From Methylobacterium nodulans ORS 2060 (lineage in GTDB: Bacteria; Pseudomonadota; Alphaproteobacteria; Rhizobiales; Beijerinckiaceae), in assembly GCF_000022085.1 (NCBI RefSeq), contig NC_011894.1, positions 2,507,501 through 2,571,500 of the forward strand: a stretch of DNA of 64,000 bases, in the 5' to 3' direction. The notes beneath the pieces were generated by a model, which was not told where the DNA came from, searched no databases, and worked only from the letters and a program-made list of their open reading frames with translations. Of this stretch, positions 8,266 to 16,995 are shown piece after piece. Position 1 is the first letter of the stretch. Each line of letters begins with the position of its first letter. The position numbers were made by a program, and so were the translations under genes.

Positions 8266-9093
8266 TTAAGGGCTGTCGTCTTGGGTGTCGGCGCTCCAGC
8301 CCGAGACCACCTGGCACCCCCGATCTCTAACACAATCGGACACCGCCGCTCGAAACGTATCGTTGTCGATCCCGTCGGGCTCACCTCGGTACAATTTTTT
8401 GTCTCGCAAATTCCACTGCGTATTCTTGATGAATTGGGAGTCTGCCCGGTCAAACGCTGCATGATAATCCCGAAGCGCTCGATCTATGTCGCCTACCGCT
8501 CGCCATACCTCGGCCCGCTGAATATAAGCCGCCGGCCGATGCGGCACCAGCCGGATCACCTCATCAAAATCACGCAGAGCCAACTCGTTTTTCTGAGCTT
8601 TCCCGTGCAGGCGGCCCCGCCGAAAGAAGACATAGGGGTCCTGGGGGCTGAGGGTAATGGCCTGATCGAAGTAGCTCATGGCCCGCCCCCAGTCTCGTTC
8701 GGCGACGATTTCTCCTAGCCTCACCAGGTAGAAGGGCTTGCATTGCATGCTCAGTTGCACAGCTTGCTCGTGGTCGCGGACGGCCGCTGCCCAGGCGTCC
8801 GTGCTGGATCCCCAGAACTCTGACCGCCGGGCGTGCGCATACGCCAACGCCTCCGAATCCGCCGTTCCGCGCTCGATCAGGCGATTGGCTGCCCTGACAA
8901 CATTGGCGACGCTCGCGCTCAGCAGCATCTGCATGTAATCATCGTCATCAATTTTGCTGGTAAAGTGTTTCTGGTAGATTGTATTGATGTAATCGACAAC
9001 GTGCATTTCCTGGGCCACTGCGCCGCTCGTCCATAATGACAGCACGAAGCCGAGCCATAAGCTCATGGCTCCCCATTGACCCCGCCTCAGCAT
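8266..9093 (-). CDS. exported TPR protein, 275 aa
   Basis: The start ATG has GAGG 5 nt upstream. A hydrophobic segment (MSLWLGFVLSLWTSGAVAQ) is a signal peptide, so the protein is probably periplasmic. Residues about 120-220 hold TPR units (RAMSYFDQAITLSPQDPYVFFRRG, LALRDFDEVIRLVPHRPAAYIQRA, RALRDYHAAFDRA). The C-terminal tail has a Cys pair (DCVRDRGC). TPRs bind partner proteins; no enzyme domain is seen. It points away from the TPR-caspase gene at 9951, a possible partner only by proximity. Confidence 0.7.
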   Translation of the reverse strand: MLRRGQWGAMSLWLGFVLSLWTSGAVAQEMHVVDYINTIYQKHFTSKIDDDDYMQMLLSASVANVVRAANRLIERGTADSEALAYAHARRSEFWGSSTDAWAAAVRDHEQAVQLSMQCKPFYLVRLGEIVAERDWGRAMSYFDQAITLSPQDPYVFFRRGRLHGKAQKNELALRDFDEVIRLVPHRPAAYIQRAEVWRAVGDIDRALRDYHAAFDRADSQFIKNTQWNLRDKKLYRGEPDGIDNDTFRAAVSDCVRDRGCQVVSGWSADTQDDSP

Positions 9094-9268
9094 GTCAACC
9101 TCAGGATGCAGTGACAGCAGATGCCGCTACTGTGAGGAGAGCAGAGCGCACCAAATTCATGGTCCACCTTTAGGCTGAGAGGGGCAATACTACCATCTAC
9201 TCGCCTATATGGACAGCAAATTCGGATAGCACGTGATCTGGCCCTTGTCACGGTTTACATTCAAGAAC

Positions 9269-9800
9269 TCAGGCCCAGCGCCCGATGAGCCGCATCAGGA
9301 TCATGATAAGAGGCGGCGAAGAGGAAAGCTCGGGCGGAAGCTAGCGTCGCTTCCGGGTGTTTCCATGGCCACCAATCCCGGCTGATCCAGGCGAAGAGCC
9401 TCGACCCACCCGCGTGGGTGCCCTGCAAAGCCCACTTGATCGGGTAGCTTGCGGACGATCTCGATGGTGATGCCGGCAGGTGGCTGTAGCTGGCCCATCA
9501 GCGGCAGACAGCGGTGCGCCCCCTCGCCTGAGACCAGAACGGAATTGTGGTGCCTCAGGGGGGCGGGTCCAAGTGGGGCCACGCACAAGCGTTCATCAGG
9601 TCGCAGCTGGCGCCGCCCGGCACGGCCGGGGGCAGCGCCAGCCCGCCTCGCGGTCACCCCGTCGCCTCGGCGTTCAGCCGCGCGGCGATCGTCCGCAGGG
9701 CCGCGCACCTTGCGCTTGCCTATCCGCTCGCTCACGCTGCTGCGGGTCCGGCACACGGCGCTGAAGCGCCAGCTAGGTGACCCAAACGGCGGCCGAGCCA
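9269..9800 (-). mobile_element. decayed IS5-family transposase and serine-recombinase remnants
   Basis: On the minus strand, pieces in different frames match the end of IS5-type transposases: ITIEIVRKLPDQVGF, then FAWISRDW, then ATLASARAFLFAAS, then IMILMRLIGRWA with a stop at 9269. At least two frameshifts are needed. Further upstream, at about 9650-9705, ALRTIAARLNAEAT followed by PRGG resembles the helical linker of large serine recombinases, broken by a stop. No intact ends were identified. It fills most of the gap between the two TPR genes. Confidence 0.5.
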
Positions 9801-9904
9801 AGAATGTCGCTCCGCTCGGCTTGCGAGCCCCTCTTCAGGTCGCTCCGCGTGTCGATTGTCACTCCGCGTGCTGATTGGAACGTAGAATGTGCTGATTTTA
9901 GAGC

Positions 9905-9910
9905 TATAAT
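9905..9910 (+). promoter_or_regulatory. possible -10 element of the TPR-caspase gene
   Basis: A perfect TATAAT lies 40 nt before the ATG at 9951 in an AT-rich patch. No good -35 is present at 17 nt (TTGGAA is 24 nt upstream), so this is tentative. Confidence 0.3.
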
Positions 9911-9950
9911 TTAGCTGCTGATGCCCGGCCATCGGGGGCGGAGCGGAGCC

Positions 9951-12407
9951 ATGCATCAAGCTCATGTATTGATGCTTGTTTTAGGGTTGCTTGGTCTGGC
10001 AACCTCAACAGCTTATGCATTGGATGCAACTGACTACTATAATCGCGGAGATGCCTTCCGGAGCAAGGGCGAGTACGACCGGGCGATTGCAGACTACGAC
10101 CAGGCTTTGCGCCTCGATCCTAAGTCCGCAGTCGCGTACACCCATCGCGGCTTAGCGTTCTACCGCAAGGGCGAGTACGACCGGGCGATTGCAGACTACG
10201 ACCAGGCTTTGCGCCTCGATCCTAAGTCCGCAGTCGCGTACACCCATCGCGGCCTGGCGTTCTACCGCAAGGGCGAGTACGACCGGGCGATTGCAGACTA
10301 CGATCAGGCCCTGCGCCTCGATCCTAAGTACGCAAATATCTACATCAATCGCGGGTTAGCGTTCTACCGCAAGGGCGAGTACGACCGGGCGATCGCAGAC
10401 TACGATCAGGCCCTGCGCCTCGATCTCAGGGACGCGGTCGTCTACACCAATCGCGGAGATGCCTTCCGGAGCAAGGGCGAGTACGACCGGGCGATCGCAG
10501 ACTATGACCAAGCCTTGCGGTTCAATCCCAAGTACCCGTATGCCTACAGAAATCGCGGGGATACCTTCCAGAGCAAGGGTGAGTACGACCGGGCGATCGC
10601 GGACTACGATCAGGCCCTGCGGCTCAATCCTGAGGACGCAGCCGCATACACCCATCGCGGGTTAGCCTTCCAAAGCAAGAGCGAGTACGACCGGGCAATT
10701 GCAGACTACGATCAGGCCCTGCGCCTCGATCCTAAGTACGCAAATATCTACATCAATCGCGGCTATGCCTTCCGGAGCAAGGGCGAGTACAACCGGGCAA
10801 TCGCGGACTTCGATCAGGCCCTGCGGCTCGATCCAAAGTCCGTAATCGCCTACACCGGGCGTGGGGATGCCTTCCGGAGCAAAGGTGAGAACGACCGGGC
10901 AATCGCCGACTACGACCAAGCCTTGCGGTTCAATCCCAAGTACGCCTATGCCTACAGAAATCGCGGGGATGCCTTCCGGAACAAGGGTGAATACGACCGG
11001 GCGATTGCAGACTACACTCAAGCTCTGCGCCTCGATCCCCAGTCCGCAACTGCCTACAACAATCGCGGGTTAGCCTTTCAAGACAAGGGCGAGTACGACC
11101 GGGCAATCGCGGACTACGATCAGGCGCTGCGGCTCGATCCTAAGGACGCAGCGGCGTACACCAATCGCGGAGCAGCTTTCTACCGCAAGGGCGAGCACGA
11201 CCGGGCGATCGCGGACTACGAAGAGGCCCTGCGGCTCGATCCCAAGTCTGCAGCGGCCTACAACGGTCGCGGAGCGGCCCTCAACAAGAAGGGTGATTAC
11301 GACCGGGCGATCGCAGACCTCGACCAAGCCCTCCGGCTCAAGCCCGGGTTCACCAACCCGCATTACCATCGCGGGATGGCCTTCCGGCACAAGGGCGATC
11401 TCGACCGCGCGCTTGCGGACCTGAATGAAGCCGTGCGCCTCAATCCCAAGTACGCGGACGCCTACCAGGAACGCGGGGTGACGTTCCAGGCCCGGGGCGA
11501 GTCGGACCGGGCTCTGGCGGATCTCGCTGAGGCTGTGCGGCTGAAGCCTGAGCTTGAGGCAGACGCCACCTTCCTCAAGGTGCGCGGCGAGGCGCAGGCG
11601 GCTCTGGCCAGCCGGCCTGCAGCCGCCGCGGTGGTGGCGGCCGTCCAGACCCCGCCGGTCGTCCACACGCCTGCTGTGTCGGCTGTCACACCGCTAACTG
11701 AGACCAGGGTCGCGCTCGTGATCGGCAACAGTGCGTATGCCGCTGTCGCGCCGCTCGACAACCCGGCTCGGGACGCCAACGCAATCGCCCGCTCCTTGCG
11801 TGAGGCCGGCTTCAAGACTGTTCAGCTCAAGAATGATCTTCGCTACGATGATCTGCGGCGAGCTCTGAACAGCTTCTCGGCGGAAGCGGACAAAGCCGAC
11901 TGGGCCGTCGTCTACTACGCGGGGCACGGCATCGAGGTCGGCGGCGTCAACTATCTCGTGCCCGTCGATGCCCGACTGAAGACGGACCGGGCCGTACAGT
12001 TCGAGGCAATACCGCTCGATCAAGTTCTGGGCAGCATTGAGGGTGCGCGCAAGTTGCGCCTCGTCATCTTGGATGCCTGTCGCGATAATCCGTTCCTGCA
12101 GCAGATGACGCGTACGATCGCGGCGCGTTCGGTGGGACGAGGCCTGGCGAAGGTCGAGCCGGAGTCAAGCGGCACGTTGGTGGCATTCGCAGCCAAGCAC
12201 GGCCAGGTGGCGCTGGATGGGCAAGGCAGTCCGGGGAACAGTCCCTTCGCGGCAGCGCTGATCAAGAACATTGCCAAGCCTGGCATCGAAATTCGCAAGA
12301 TGTTCGGGCTGGTGCATGATGATGTGCTGGCGGGTACAGGTCGCAAGCAGGAGCCCTTTGTTTATGGCGCCCTCGGAGGAGACGATTACTTTTTCAGAGC
12401 GCGTTGA
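9951..12407 (+). CDS. exported TPR-caspase (peptidase C14) protein, 818 aa, 15 TPRs
   Basis: The start is ATG 9951 (MHQAHVLML), giving a signal peptide ending near STAYA. Residues about 25-535 are 15 consecutive 34-residue TPRs of consensus RGxAFxxKGEYDRAIADYDQALRLDPK. After an Ala/Pro linker, a caspase-like domain starts near residue 583 (RVALVIGNSAYA). It has the catalytic His in YYAGHG (H659) and Cys in DACRDN (C710). It is probably a periplasmic cysteine peptidase with a protein-binding scaffold; substrate unknown. A second copy lies at 54341. The terminal YGALGGDDYFF is conserved in both. Confidence 0.88.
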   Translation: MHQAHVLMLVLGLLGLATSTAYALDATDYYNRGDAFRSKGEYDRAIADYDQALRLDPKSAVAYTHRGLAFYRKGEYDRAIADYDQALRLDPKSAVAYTHRGLAFYRKGEYDRAIADYDQALRLDPKYANIYINRGLAFYRKGEYDRAIADYDQALRLDLRDAVVYTNRGDAFRSKGEYDRAIADYDQALRFNPKYPYAYRNRGDTFQSKGEYDRAIADYDQALRLNPEDAAAYTHRGLAFQSKSEYDRAIADYDQALRLDPKYANIYINRGYAFRSKGEYNRAIADFDQALRLDPKSVIAYTGRGDAFRSKGENDRAIADYDQALRFNPKYAYAYRNRGDAFRNKGEYDRAIADYTQALRLDPQSATAYNNRGLAFQDKGEYDRAIADYDQALRLDPKDAAAYTNRGAAFYRKGEHDRAIADYEEALRLDPKSAAAYNGRGAALNKKGDYDRAIADLDQALRLKPGFTNPHYHRGMAFRHKGDLDRALADLNEAVRLNPKYADAYQERGVTFQARGESDRALADLAEAVRLKPELEADATFLKVRGEAQAALASRPAAAAVVAAVQTPPVVHTPAVSAVTPLTETRVALVIGNSAYAAVAPLDNPARDANAIARSLREAGFKTVQLKNDLRYDDLRRALNSFSAEADKADWAVVYYAGHGIEVGGVNYLVPVDARLKTDRAVQFEAIPLDQVLGSIEGARKLRLVILDACRDNPFLQQMTRTIAARSVGRGLAKVEPESSGTLVAFAAKHGQVALDGQGSPGNSPFAAALIKNIAKPGIEIRKMFGLVHDDVLAGTGRKQEPFVYGALGGDDYFFRAR
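10069..10254 (+). repeat. near-identical 102-bp tandem repeats encoding TPRs
   Basis: The 84-bp block at 10069-10152 recurs without change at 10171-10254, a 102-bp period equal to one TPR. Later units are diverged. Such exact neighbours indicate recent unit duplication and possible length variation. Confidence 0.8.
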
Positions 12408-12923
12408 TTGTGGCTGACGCTGACTTGCGAGCTTAGAGTCTGTACGCGAGCCGGGACGGCAGGGCGGCGGTGATCGGCGCGGCTTGCGAGATTCGAACGG
12501 GGTCGCGGAGGCGGTTGGGGCCGTGCGCTAAAGGCATGCTGCCGATTGGGTCTTCGTGACAATAAAGCGCTGGAACGTGTGTTCGATGGCATTGCAGGTG
12601 CGATGGAGAGCTGTCGATAAACCGGGCAGTCCCGACAGGCCACTACTTACTCAGCCGTAGCAAGCTTAGCGTTAGTGGCAGAAAACTGCATTGCCAAATA
12701 TAAGCCGCCTCTCAACTCTGCGTTGAGCCTTCTTGGGGCAGATCAGCTCGGCAGCCGATTGAACTGGACGGCACTTAGAAACGAGCACATACTTGCTTGC
12801 TAGGTGTTCAAAACCGGGCTCATAATCGGCGACAAACTTAGGTATTGGCGGAAACTAATCCTCGCGGCGCTGGCTATTGGCAGCGCTGTTTCGGCAGGTC
12901 CGATGCCAAGGAAGGAGCCGTCC
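12408..12923. other. non-coding stretch with diverged copy of a dispersed repeat
   Basis: No convincing gene. About 90 bp at 12437-12530 resemble 3286-3368 (CCGGGACGGCAGGGCGGC ... GGCTTGCGAGATTC). The rest, AT-richer near 12640-12800, probably holds the promoter of the exported protein gene at 12924. Confidence 0.35.
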
Positions 12924-13469
12924 ATGCGTTTCCCCCTAAGATATCCTCTCGCCCTGGTGCTCCTCGCCAGCGCTTTAACCGTGTTTCCCGCTCATGCAGA
13001 TCCGAGGGGCGGAGGCGGCATGAGCGGAGGAGGAGGAACGGGTATGCGAGGTAGTGGAGGAGCTGGTGCCGGAGGCGTAGTGTCCGTCGGCAGAAGCGAG
13101 AGCACGACCTCTGGAAGGAAAATCCTCACGATAGATGAATACGAGGCAGAATCGAATCGAATTTATCAACTAATTGTTGAGAGAAATAGAGGTAGAGGCA
13201 TTGATCTAAGCGCTATGGCGGGTGCTGCAACCGCCATTATGAATAAGAGGTACCGGCTGGCCAAGCCAGAGAAATACGATAATGACGCAGCATTTGAGAG
13301 AGGTCGCATACAGAATCGAGAAATGAGGAGAATCAACTCTAGAGGTCAATCTTCTCAATCCTCAACCAACACCAATGATCCATTCAGACTCAAAAAAAGC
13401 GGACTCACTCAACAAGAACATGACGTACTTTATAACCGTGGAGCAAGACCAACGGGTGACGAATGGTGA
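12924..13469 (+). CDS. exported glycine-rich hypothetical protein, 181 aa
   Basis: The ATG at 12924 is chosen for its AAGGAG Shine-Dalgarno and because it gives a clean signal peptide (MRFPLRYPLALVLLASALT, cleavage after AHA). A Gly-rich segment follows (GGGGMSGGGG). The C-terminal half is polar and basic, lower in GC, with YEAESNRIYQLIVERNRGRG and a Ser/Asn-rich stretch. Probably periplasmic or surface; no known family recognised. An in-frame extension upstream is unlikely because it puts the signal peptide inside the protein. Confidence 0.6.
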   Translation: MRFPLRYPLALVLLASALTVFPAHADPRGGGGMSGGGGTGMRGSGGAGAGGVVSVGRSESTTSGRKILTIDEYEAESNRIYQLIVERNRGRGIDLSAMAGAATAIMNKRYRLAKPEKYDNDAAFERGRIQNREMRRINSRGQSSQSSTNTNDPFRLKKSGLTQQEHDVLYNRGARPTGDEW

Positions 13470-13717
13470 TAATCACTCACCACCACTGAAGCCGCGATTC
13501 TGGCACATCGTTGGATAGCTAAGGACCGCGGAAATGTTCCTATCGTGAGAGGCAGCTAACCTTTCTCTTGCTGAGAAATTGTCGCGGCGAGCGGTTGCTC
13601 GGTCGTCATCGCGATGGACGGCATGCCAGGCAGATAATGGCGTGATGATTGCAGCCGGGCGCCTCGCAGTTTGCGCATTACGCAGGCTGATTTCGTGGAT
13701 GCGGGCTCACCCGGTGA
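13470..13717. other. short non-coding stretch
   Basis: No gene or clear hairpin seen. It separates the exported glycine-rich gene from the small-protein pair at the left end of the phage region. Confidence 0.3.
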
Positions 13718-14053
13718 TCAGCCCATGCCACCCCCTATGATCTTCAGCCCTCCCAAAGCGGGCGGCAGATCCGGTGGCACTGGCGGGCCGACCAGATCGG
13801 GGAAGTAGGCATGGCAGCGCGGGACGTACTGGTTCCCGCGCACCTTGTCGGGCGGCGGGTACGGACAGTCGGCCGCGATCCTCTCCAGCACGCGCTCGAG
13901 CGGCGTGTCGGCCCCGAACTTCTCCGCCAGCCGGGCAAGGCGGTAGGAGTCTTGCCGGGAGGCGCAAATCCCGCAGGCCACACGGACGATCACGAACGGA
14001 TACTGCGCTAAGCAGGTGATCCGCGCGCCGCCGATGCCTCGTCCCTGCCCCAT
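13718..14053 (-). CDS. Cys-containing hypothetical protein, 111 aa
   Basis: MGQGRGIGGARITCLAQYP opens the protein. ACGICASRQDSYRLARLAEKFG and later DCPY and CHAY supply cysteines spaced as in a zinc ribbon. The tail is Pro/Gly-rich. It is divergent from the zinc-ribbon-like gene at 14133, with about 80 bp between starts. The pairing of small Cys-motif genes next to phage tail/lysis genes recalls phage accessory genes, but no function can be given. Confidence 0.55.
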   Translation of the reverse strand: MGQGRGIGGARITCLAQYPFVIVRVACGICASRQDSYRLARLAEKFGADTPLERVLERIAADCPYPPPDKVRGNQYVPRCHAYFPDLVGPPVPPDLPPALGGLKIIGGGMG

Positions 14054-14132
14054 GCTCTGCCATTCCCGCGAGACTCATATGCGGAGCGATGCTAGAACAG
14101 CATAAGAACGAACGGCAGCCCCGGAGGCACCG

Positions 14133-14483
14133 ATGCGCCGCGGCCGCGACCGAGACGACGAGAGCGGTCCACCCTCCACCACTGCCGAGTTGCGCGCGGC
14201 CGGCGTCACGACGGTTGAGGTCTTCTGCCGGCGCATCGGCTGCGGGCACAACGCCGTCATCGCGACGGATTGAGTCCCCGATGATCTGCCCTCGGATCGC
14301 TTTGCCCCCCGCCTGCGCTGCTCCCGCTGCGGGGCGCGCCGGCCGGAGGTCCGCCGGGACATCCTGGCGCATTACGCACAGATCCACACTGAGAGCGGCT
14401 GGCGCACGACCGGATCCGGCCCGCTGCCAGCACACTATAAGGTGGTTGGGCGGGACGTGCTGTGGCCGGATGAGAAGGCCTGA
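14133..14483 (+). pseudogene. small zinc-ribbon-like gene interrupted by an in-frame TGA
   Basis: A frame of 116 codons plus stop opens MRRGRDRDDESGPP, with GGAGG 7 nt upstream. CRRIGCGHNAVIATD comes just before a TGA at codon 47 (14271-14273). The same frame continues as VPDDLPSDRFAPRLRCSRCGA and AHYAQIHTESGW to a natural stop. The parallel gene at 8007 has TDRF-type sequence at this place. The stop is either a nonsense mutation or, less likely, readthrough. Confidence 0.6.
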
Positions 14484-14493
14484 AACGCAAAAA

Positions 14494-14524
14494 GCGCCCC
14501 GCCGCGGCAGGGCCGGACGGGGTG
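14494..14524 (-). terminator. GC-rich hairpin, variant copy
   Basis: CGCCCCGCCGCGG...CCGGACGGGGTG follows a run of five A residues, giving a stem then T run on the minus strand. It is the second hairpin beyond the end of the minus-strand phage operon. Confidence 0.45.
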
Positions 14525-14634
14525 AAAGGCAAAGCCTCGCTATCAGCAGCTATAGATAAGCACATCCTCCGCGTAAGGTGCATCTTTTCTTCGGGGGTAG
14601 GCGATCATCCGTGCGCGGGATCTACGGGCAGAAT

Positions 14635-14663
14635 AGCCCGCCGCGGCGGGGGCCGGGCGGGCT
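14635..14663 (-). terminator. hairpin at the end of the phage late operon
   Basis: AGCCCGCCGCGG...CCGGGCGGGCT forms a strong stem 24 nt beyond the stop of the last phage gene (14687). The T run is absent (GGGCTATTC), but its position fits an operon terminator. Confidence 0.55.
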
Positions 14664-14686
14664 TGGGTGGTCAGATCGACGGCCGG

Positions 14687-15097
14687 TCAGCGGGGATGCT
14701 GGTCGCGGCGGGAGCCGCGAGGCTGGCCATGGTGCGGCCCGCGGCCGCCTTCCTCCAGCTCTTCGAGGCGGTCGGTGAGACGCTCCAAGACGCTGATCAG
14801 CTGGTCATTGTGCCGGGCCGTGTCCGACGCGGTGTCCTCGCGGATGGCCAGGGCCAGCTCCTTCACCGCGTCCGTCAGGTCGGCCACGGCGATCGCATCG
14901 AACACCGCTGGCCCGGCTGTGGTAGCGATGTCCCGAGCCGTCTCGGGCTTCAACGCCTCGGCTTTCTTCGCCTCCAGCCGGTAATCGAGCAGGGTCTTGA
15001 CGAAGCCGTTCAGCGGGACGAGCGCGCCCGCCAGCGCGGCTGTGATGCCGACGACGATCGCCGGCCAGCTGTCAAAGGAGACGCCCGAGTCGGCCAC
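14687..15097 (-). CDS. phage lysis-region membrane protein with coiled coil, 136 aa
   Basis: GTG start overlapping the preceding gene by 26 nt. One hydrophobic segment (WPAIVVGITAALAGALVPL) near the N-terminus is followed by a long charged helix (EKKAEAL-type, then LISVLERLTDRLEELEEGG). The tail is basic. A membrane anchor plus coiled coil at the end of a lysis module fits a spanin-like or holin accessory role, but there is no decisive motif. Last gene of the operon. Confidence 0.55.
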   Translation of the reverse strand: MADSGVSFDSWPAIVVGITAALAGALVPLNGFVKTLLDYRLEAKKAEALKPETARDIATTAGPAVFDAIAVADLTDAVKELALAIREDTASDTARHNDQLISVLERLTDRLEELEEGGRGPHHGQPRGSRRDQHPR

Positions 15098-15572
15098 CAG
15101 CTCGCCTCCTCTTGCGCAGGCCGAAGGTGTCCTCGGCCGCCATGTCGGAGGCGGCCCGCCCCGACGAATGAAGCTCGGCGAGGGCGAGGACGCCGTAGAC
15201 CGCGATGCCGGTGGAGAGTGGCGGGTAGGCCGCCGCGAAGCCGGCCGCGGTCGCGAGCCAGAAGGCGAATCCCGACATGCACCCGAGGGTGCGGATCAGG
15301 GAGGTCTCCCGGCCGCGGCGGCCATTGATCCAGAGGGCAAGGATGCGAGCCCCGCCCACTGCAATGGAGATCGTCCCGGCCGTTCGCTCCGTCACACAGG
15401 AGGCGATCACGCGCCATTCCGGGCCGACGAAGGTGGGCTCGGGGAGGAGCAGCACCGCCCCGAGCGTGACCATGATCAGGGAGAGCCAGACCTCGGCCCA
15501 GCGGGTCTGGCCGTAGCGGACGGCTCTGCGGATGCGCTCGTTGATGATGGGGTCGGGGTCGTACTGGATCAT
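15072..15572 (-). CDS. phage-encoded multi-pass membrane protein, 166 aa
   Basis: The start MIQYDPDPIINERIRRAV is chosen as the first ATG before a soluble head; longer frames are GC artefacts. Four hydrophobic stretches follow (WLSLIMVTLGAVLLL, GTISIAVGGARILALWI, SGFAFWLATAAGFAAAY, GIAVYGVLALAEL). A basic C-terminal RKRRRAGGR ends it. Such proteins beside holin and endolysin genes are often unannotated phage membrane proteins. Exact role unknown. Confidence 0.6.
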   Translation of the reverse strand: MIQYDPDPIINERIRRAVRYGQTRWAEVWLSLIMVTLGAVLLLPEPTFVGPEWRVIASCVTERTAGTISIAVGGARILALWINGRRGRETSLIRTLGCMSGFAFWLATAAGFAAAYPPLSTGIAVYGVLALAELHSSGRAASDMAAEDTFGLRKRRRAGGRLGRLL

Positions 15573-15657
15573 GGCGGTTCCGTGCCAAGGCGCAAGGTAA
15601 GCCAGCCAGCAGCGCCCTTTGGAGATCCGCATGGCCGCCTCCGGGCTGCCGGTTGCA

Positions 15658-16221
15658 TCAGCGCTTGACCACGCTCGGCAGGATGGCACTGATCTGCGCA
15701 TCCTTCTGCTGGCTGGAGCGCGACGAGCCGAGCCAGAAGGCGATGGCGGTGCCCAGCGCGAGGTTGGCCGCGCCATAGGCTTGGCTCAAGAGCTGGTAGA
15801 CGCGCTCGGGGATCTCGCCCTGGATGAAGTAGAGCGCGCTGGTCAGCAGCGCCCAGGCGGTGAGGATCGCCAGCGTGACGATCGCCGGCATCGCGGCGGT
15901 CCAGTGACTGGCCTGCGCCAGCCCGAGCTGCATCTGGCGAGCGTTGGCGAGGTCTTCCAGCTCGGCCATCTGCAGCTTTGCGGCCGCCTCGATCTCGGCG
16001 AGCTTCACTTGGGCGCCGGAGGGATCGGCCTGCAGTGCCTGGCTGATTGCCTGCGGGGTTGCGGGCACGCCAAGGGCCGCGCCGATGGCGGCGGCCGCGC
16101 CCTTGCCCACTGCGGCCCCGATGCCGCCGCCGATCGGCCCGCCCAGCGTGGTGCCGAGGAGTGCGCCAAGAGAGGGCAGCCCGACCTGCGCGAGCTGCCC
16201 GGCGAGTTGAAGCCAATCCAT
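15658..16221 (-). CDS. holin-like protein (3TM type), 187 aa
   Basis: N-terminal Gly/Ala-rich hydrophobic region (LGALLGTTLGGPIGGGIGAAVG). A helical charged middle (KLAEIEAAAKLQMAELEDLANARQMQ) precedes two transmembrane segments (AAMPAIVTLAILTAWALL, ANLALGTAIAFWLG). This layout resembles 3TM-type phage holins of alphaproteobacterial phages, which permeabilise the inner membrane so the endolysin can act. It sits directly downstream of the GH108 muramidase. Confidence 0.6.
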   Translation of the reverse strand: MDWLQLAGQLAQVGLPSLGALLGTTLGGPIGGGIGAAVGKGAAAAIGAALGVPATPQAISQALQADPSGAQVKLAEIEAAAKLQMAELEDLANARQMQLGLAQASHWTAAMPAIVTLAILTAWALLTSALYFIQGEIPERVYQLLSQAYGAANLALGTAIAFWLGSSRSSQQKDAQISAILPSVVKR

Positions 16222-16322
16222 GGGAGGAGGTCTCCACCCCTCTGCTGTTCCAGAGAGGGGGCGTGCGCGCGGCGGGCCCGGCCGGCTCGGGGGGAACTAC
16301 CGCAGATTTTGCGGCGGTTCGG

Positions 16323-16964
16323 TTAGGCGACCTTGCCGCGCCACAGGCGCTTGAGCGCCGCGAGCAGGCCGCCGGTCTGCATCATGCCCGCCTTCGGCGC
16401 ACCGCCTTCAGGCCGCGCCATGGTGGTCGCGGTCCCGACGACCGGTGCCGTGACCAGGGCGAGCGCTTCCGTCCGGACGCCGGCCACCCGCGTGGTCCAG
16501 CCCTTCCCGAAGGTGGGCCAGCTCTTCGTCAGCGACTGCAGGAAGGCCAGGCGGCTGTCGCAAAGCGCCTTGACGAGCCAGCGCTGATCCGTCCGCGCGA
16601 CCGCCGCCAGGGTCACCGAGCCGATCACGCCGTCGTCCGCCACGCCGACCAGGCGCTGCAGCGCGATGGCCGCCCGGGCCGGCCCGCTGTTCACCGCAAA
16701 GTCGAACACGGCGTAGTCGACGCCGGCCGGCAGCTCGTCGCCGCGCACCGCATCCCAGAAGCGGGTGCGGTAGATCGGAGCGACCTTGGCGGGCGTCAGC
16801 GCCTTCACCTCTGCCCGGGTGGCGGGCCGCCCGAGCACCGCCGAGAGCGTGCCGATGGTCACCCCGAGGTTGGTGGGCCCGCCAGGGTCGTCGGGGTGAT
16901 CGACGTAGCCGCCCTCGTGCGCCAGGACGAGCGTCAGCGCCCGGTCGAAAGTCGACGCGGCCAT
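16323..16964 (-). CDS. phage endolysin, GH108 N-acetylmuramidase, 213 aa
   Basis: The ATG at 16964 has GGAGAT upstream. The N-terminus shows the GH108 signature: LAHEGGYVDHPDDPGGPTN, with catalytic Glu17 in EGGY. It is followed by the family's peptidoglycan-binding half (YRTRFWDAVRGDELPAG, AVFDFAVNSGP, VIGSVTLAAV). It hydrolyses the glycan backbone of peptidoglycan during lysis. It lies between the tail fibre genes and a holin-like gene, the usual place of a lysis cassette. Confidence 0.88.
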   Translation of the reverse strand: MAASTFDRALTLVLAHEGGYVDHPDDPGGPTNLGVTIGTLSAVLGRPATRAEVKALTPAKVAPIYRTRFWDAVRGDELPAGVDYAVFDFAVNSGPARAAIALQRLVGVADDGVIGSVTLAAVARTDQRWLVKALCDSRLAFLQSLTKSWPTFGKGWTTRVAGVRTEALALVTAPVVGTATTMARPEGGAPKAGMMQTGGLLAALKRLWRGKVA

Positions 16965-16995
16965 GGGGGATCTCCAATGTGGGGAATGGATGGGG

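Noticed and set aside
10069..11560. Regular 102-bp repeats resembling a minisatellite or CRISPR array
   Set aside because: The period equals 34 codons and all units encode TPRs in one frame.
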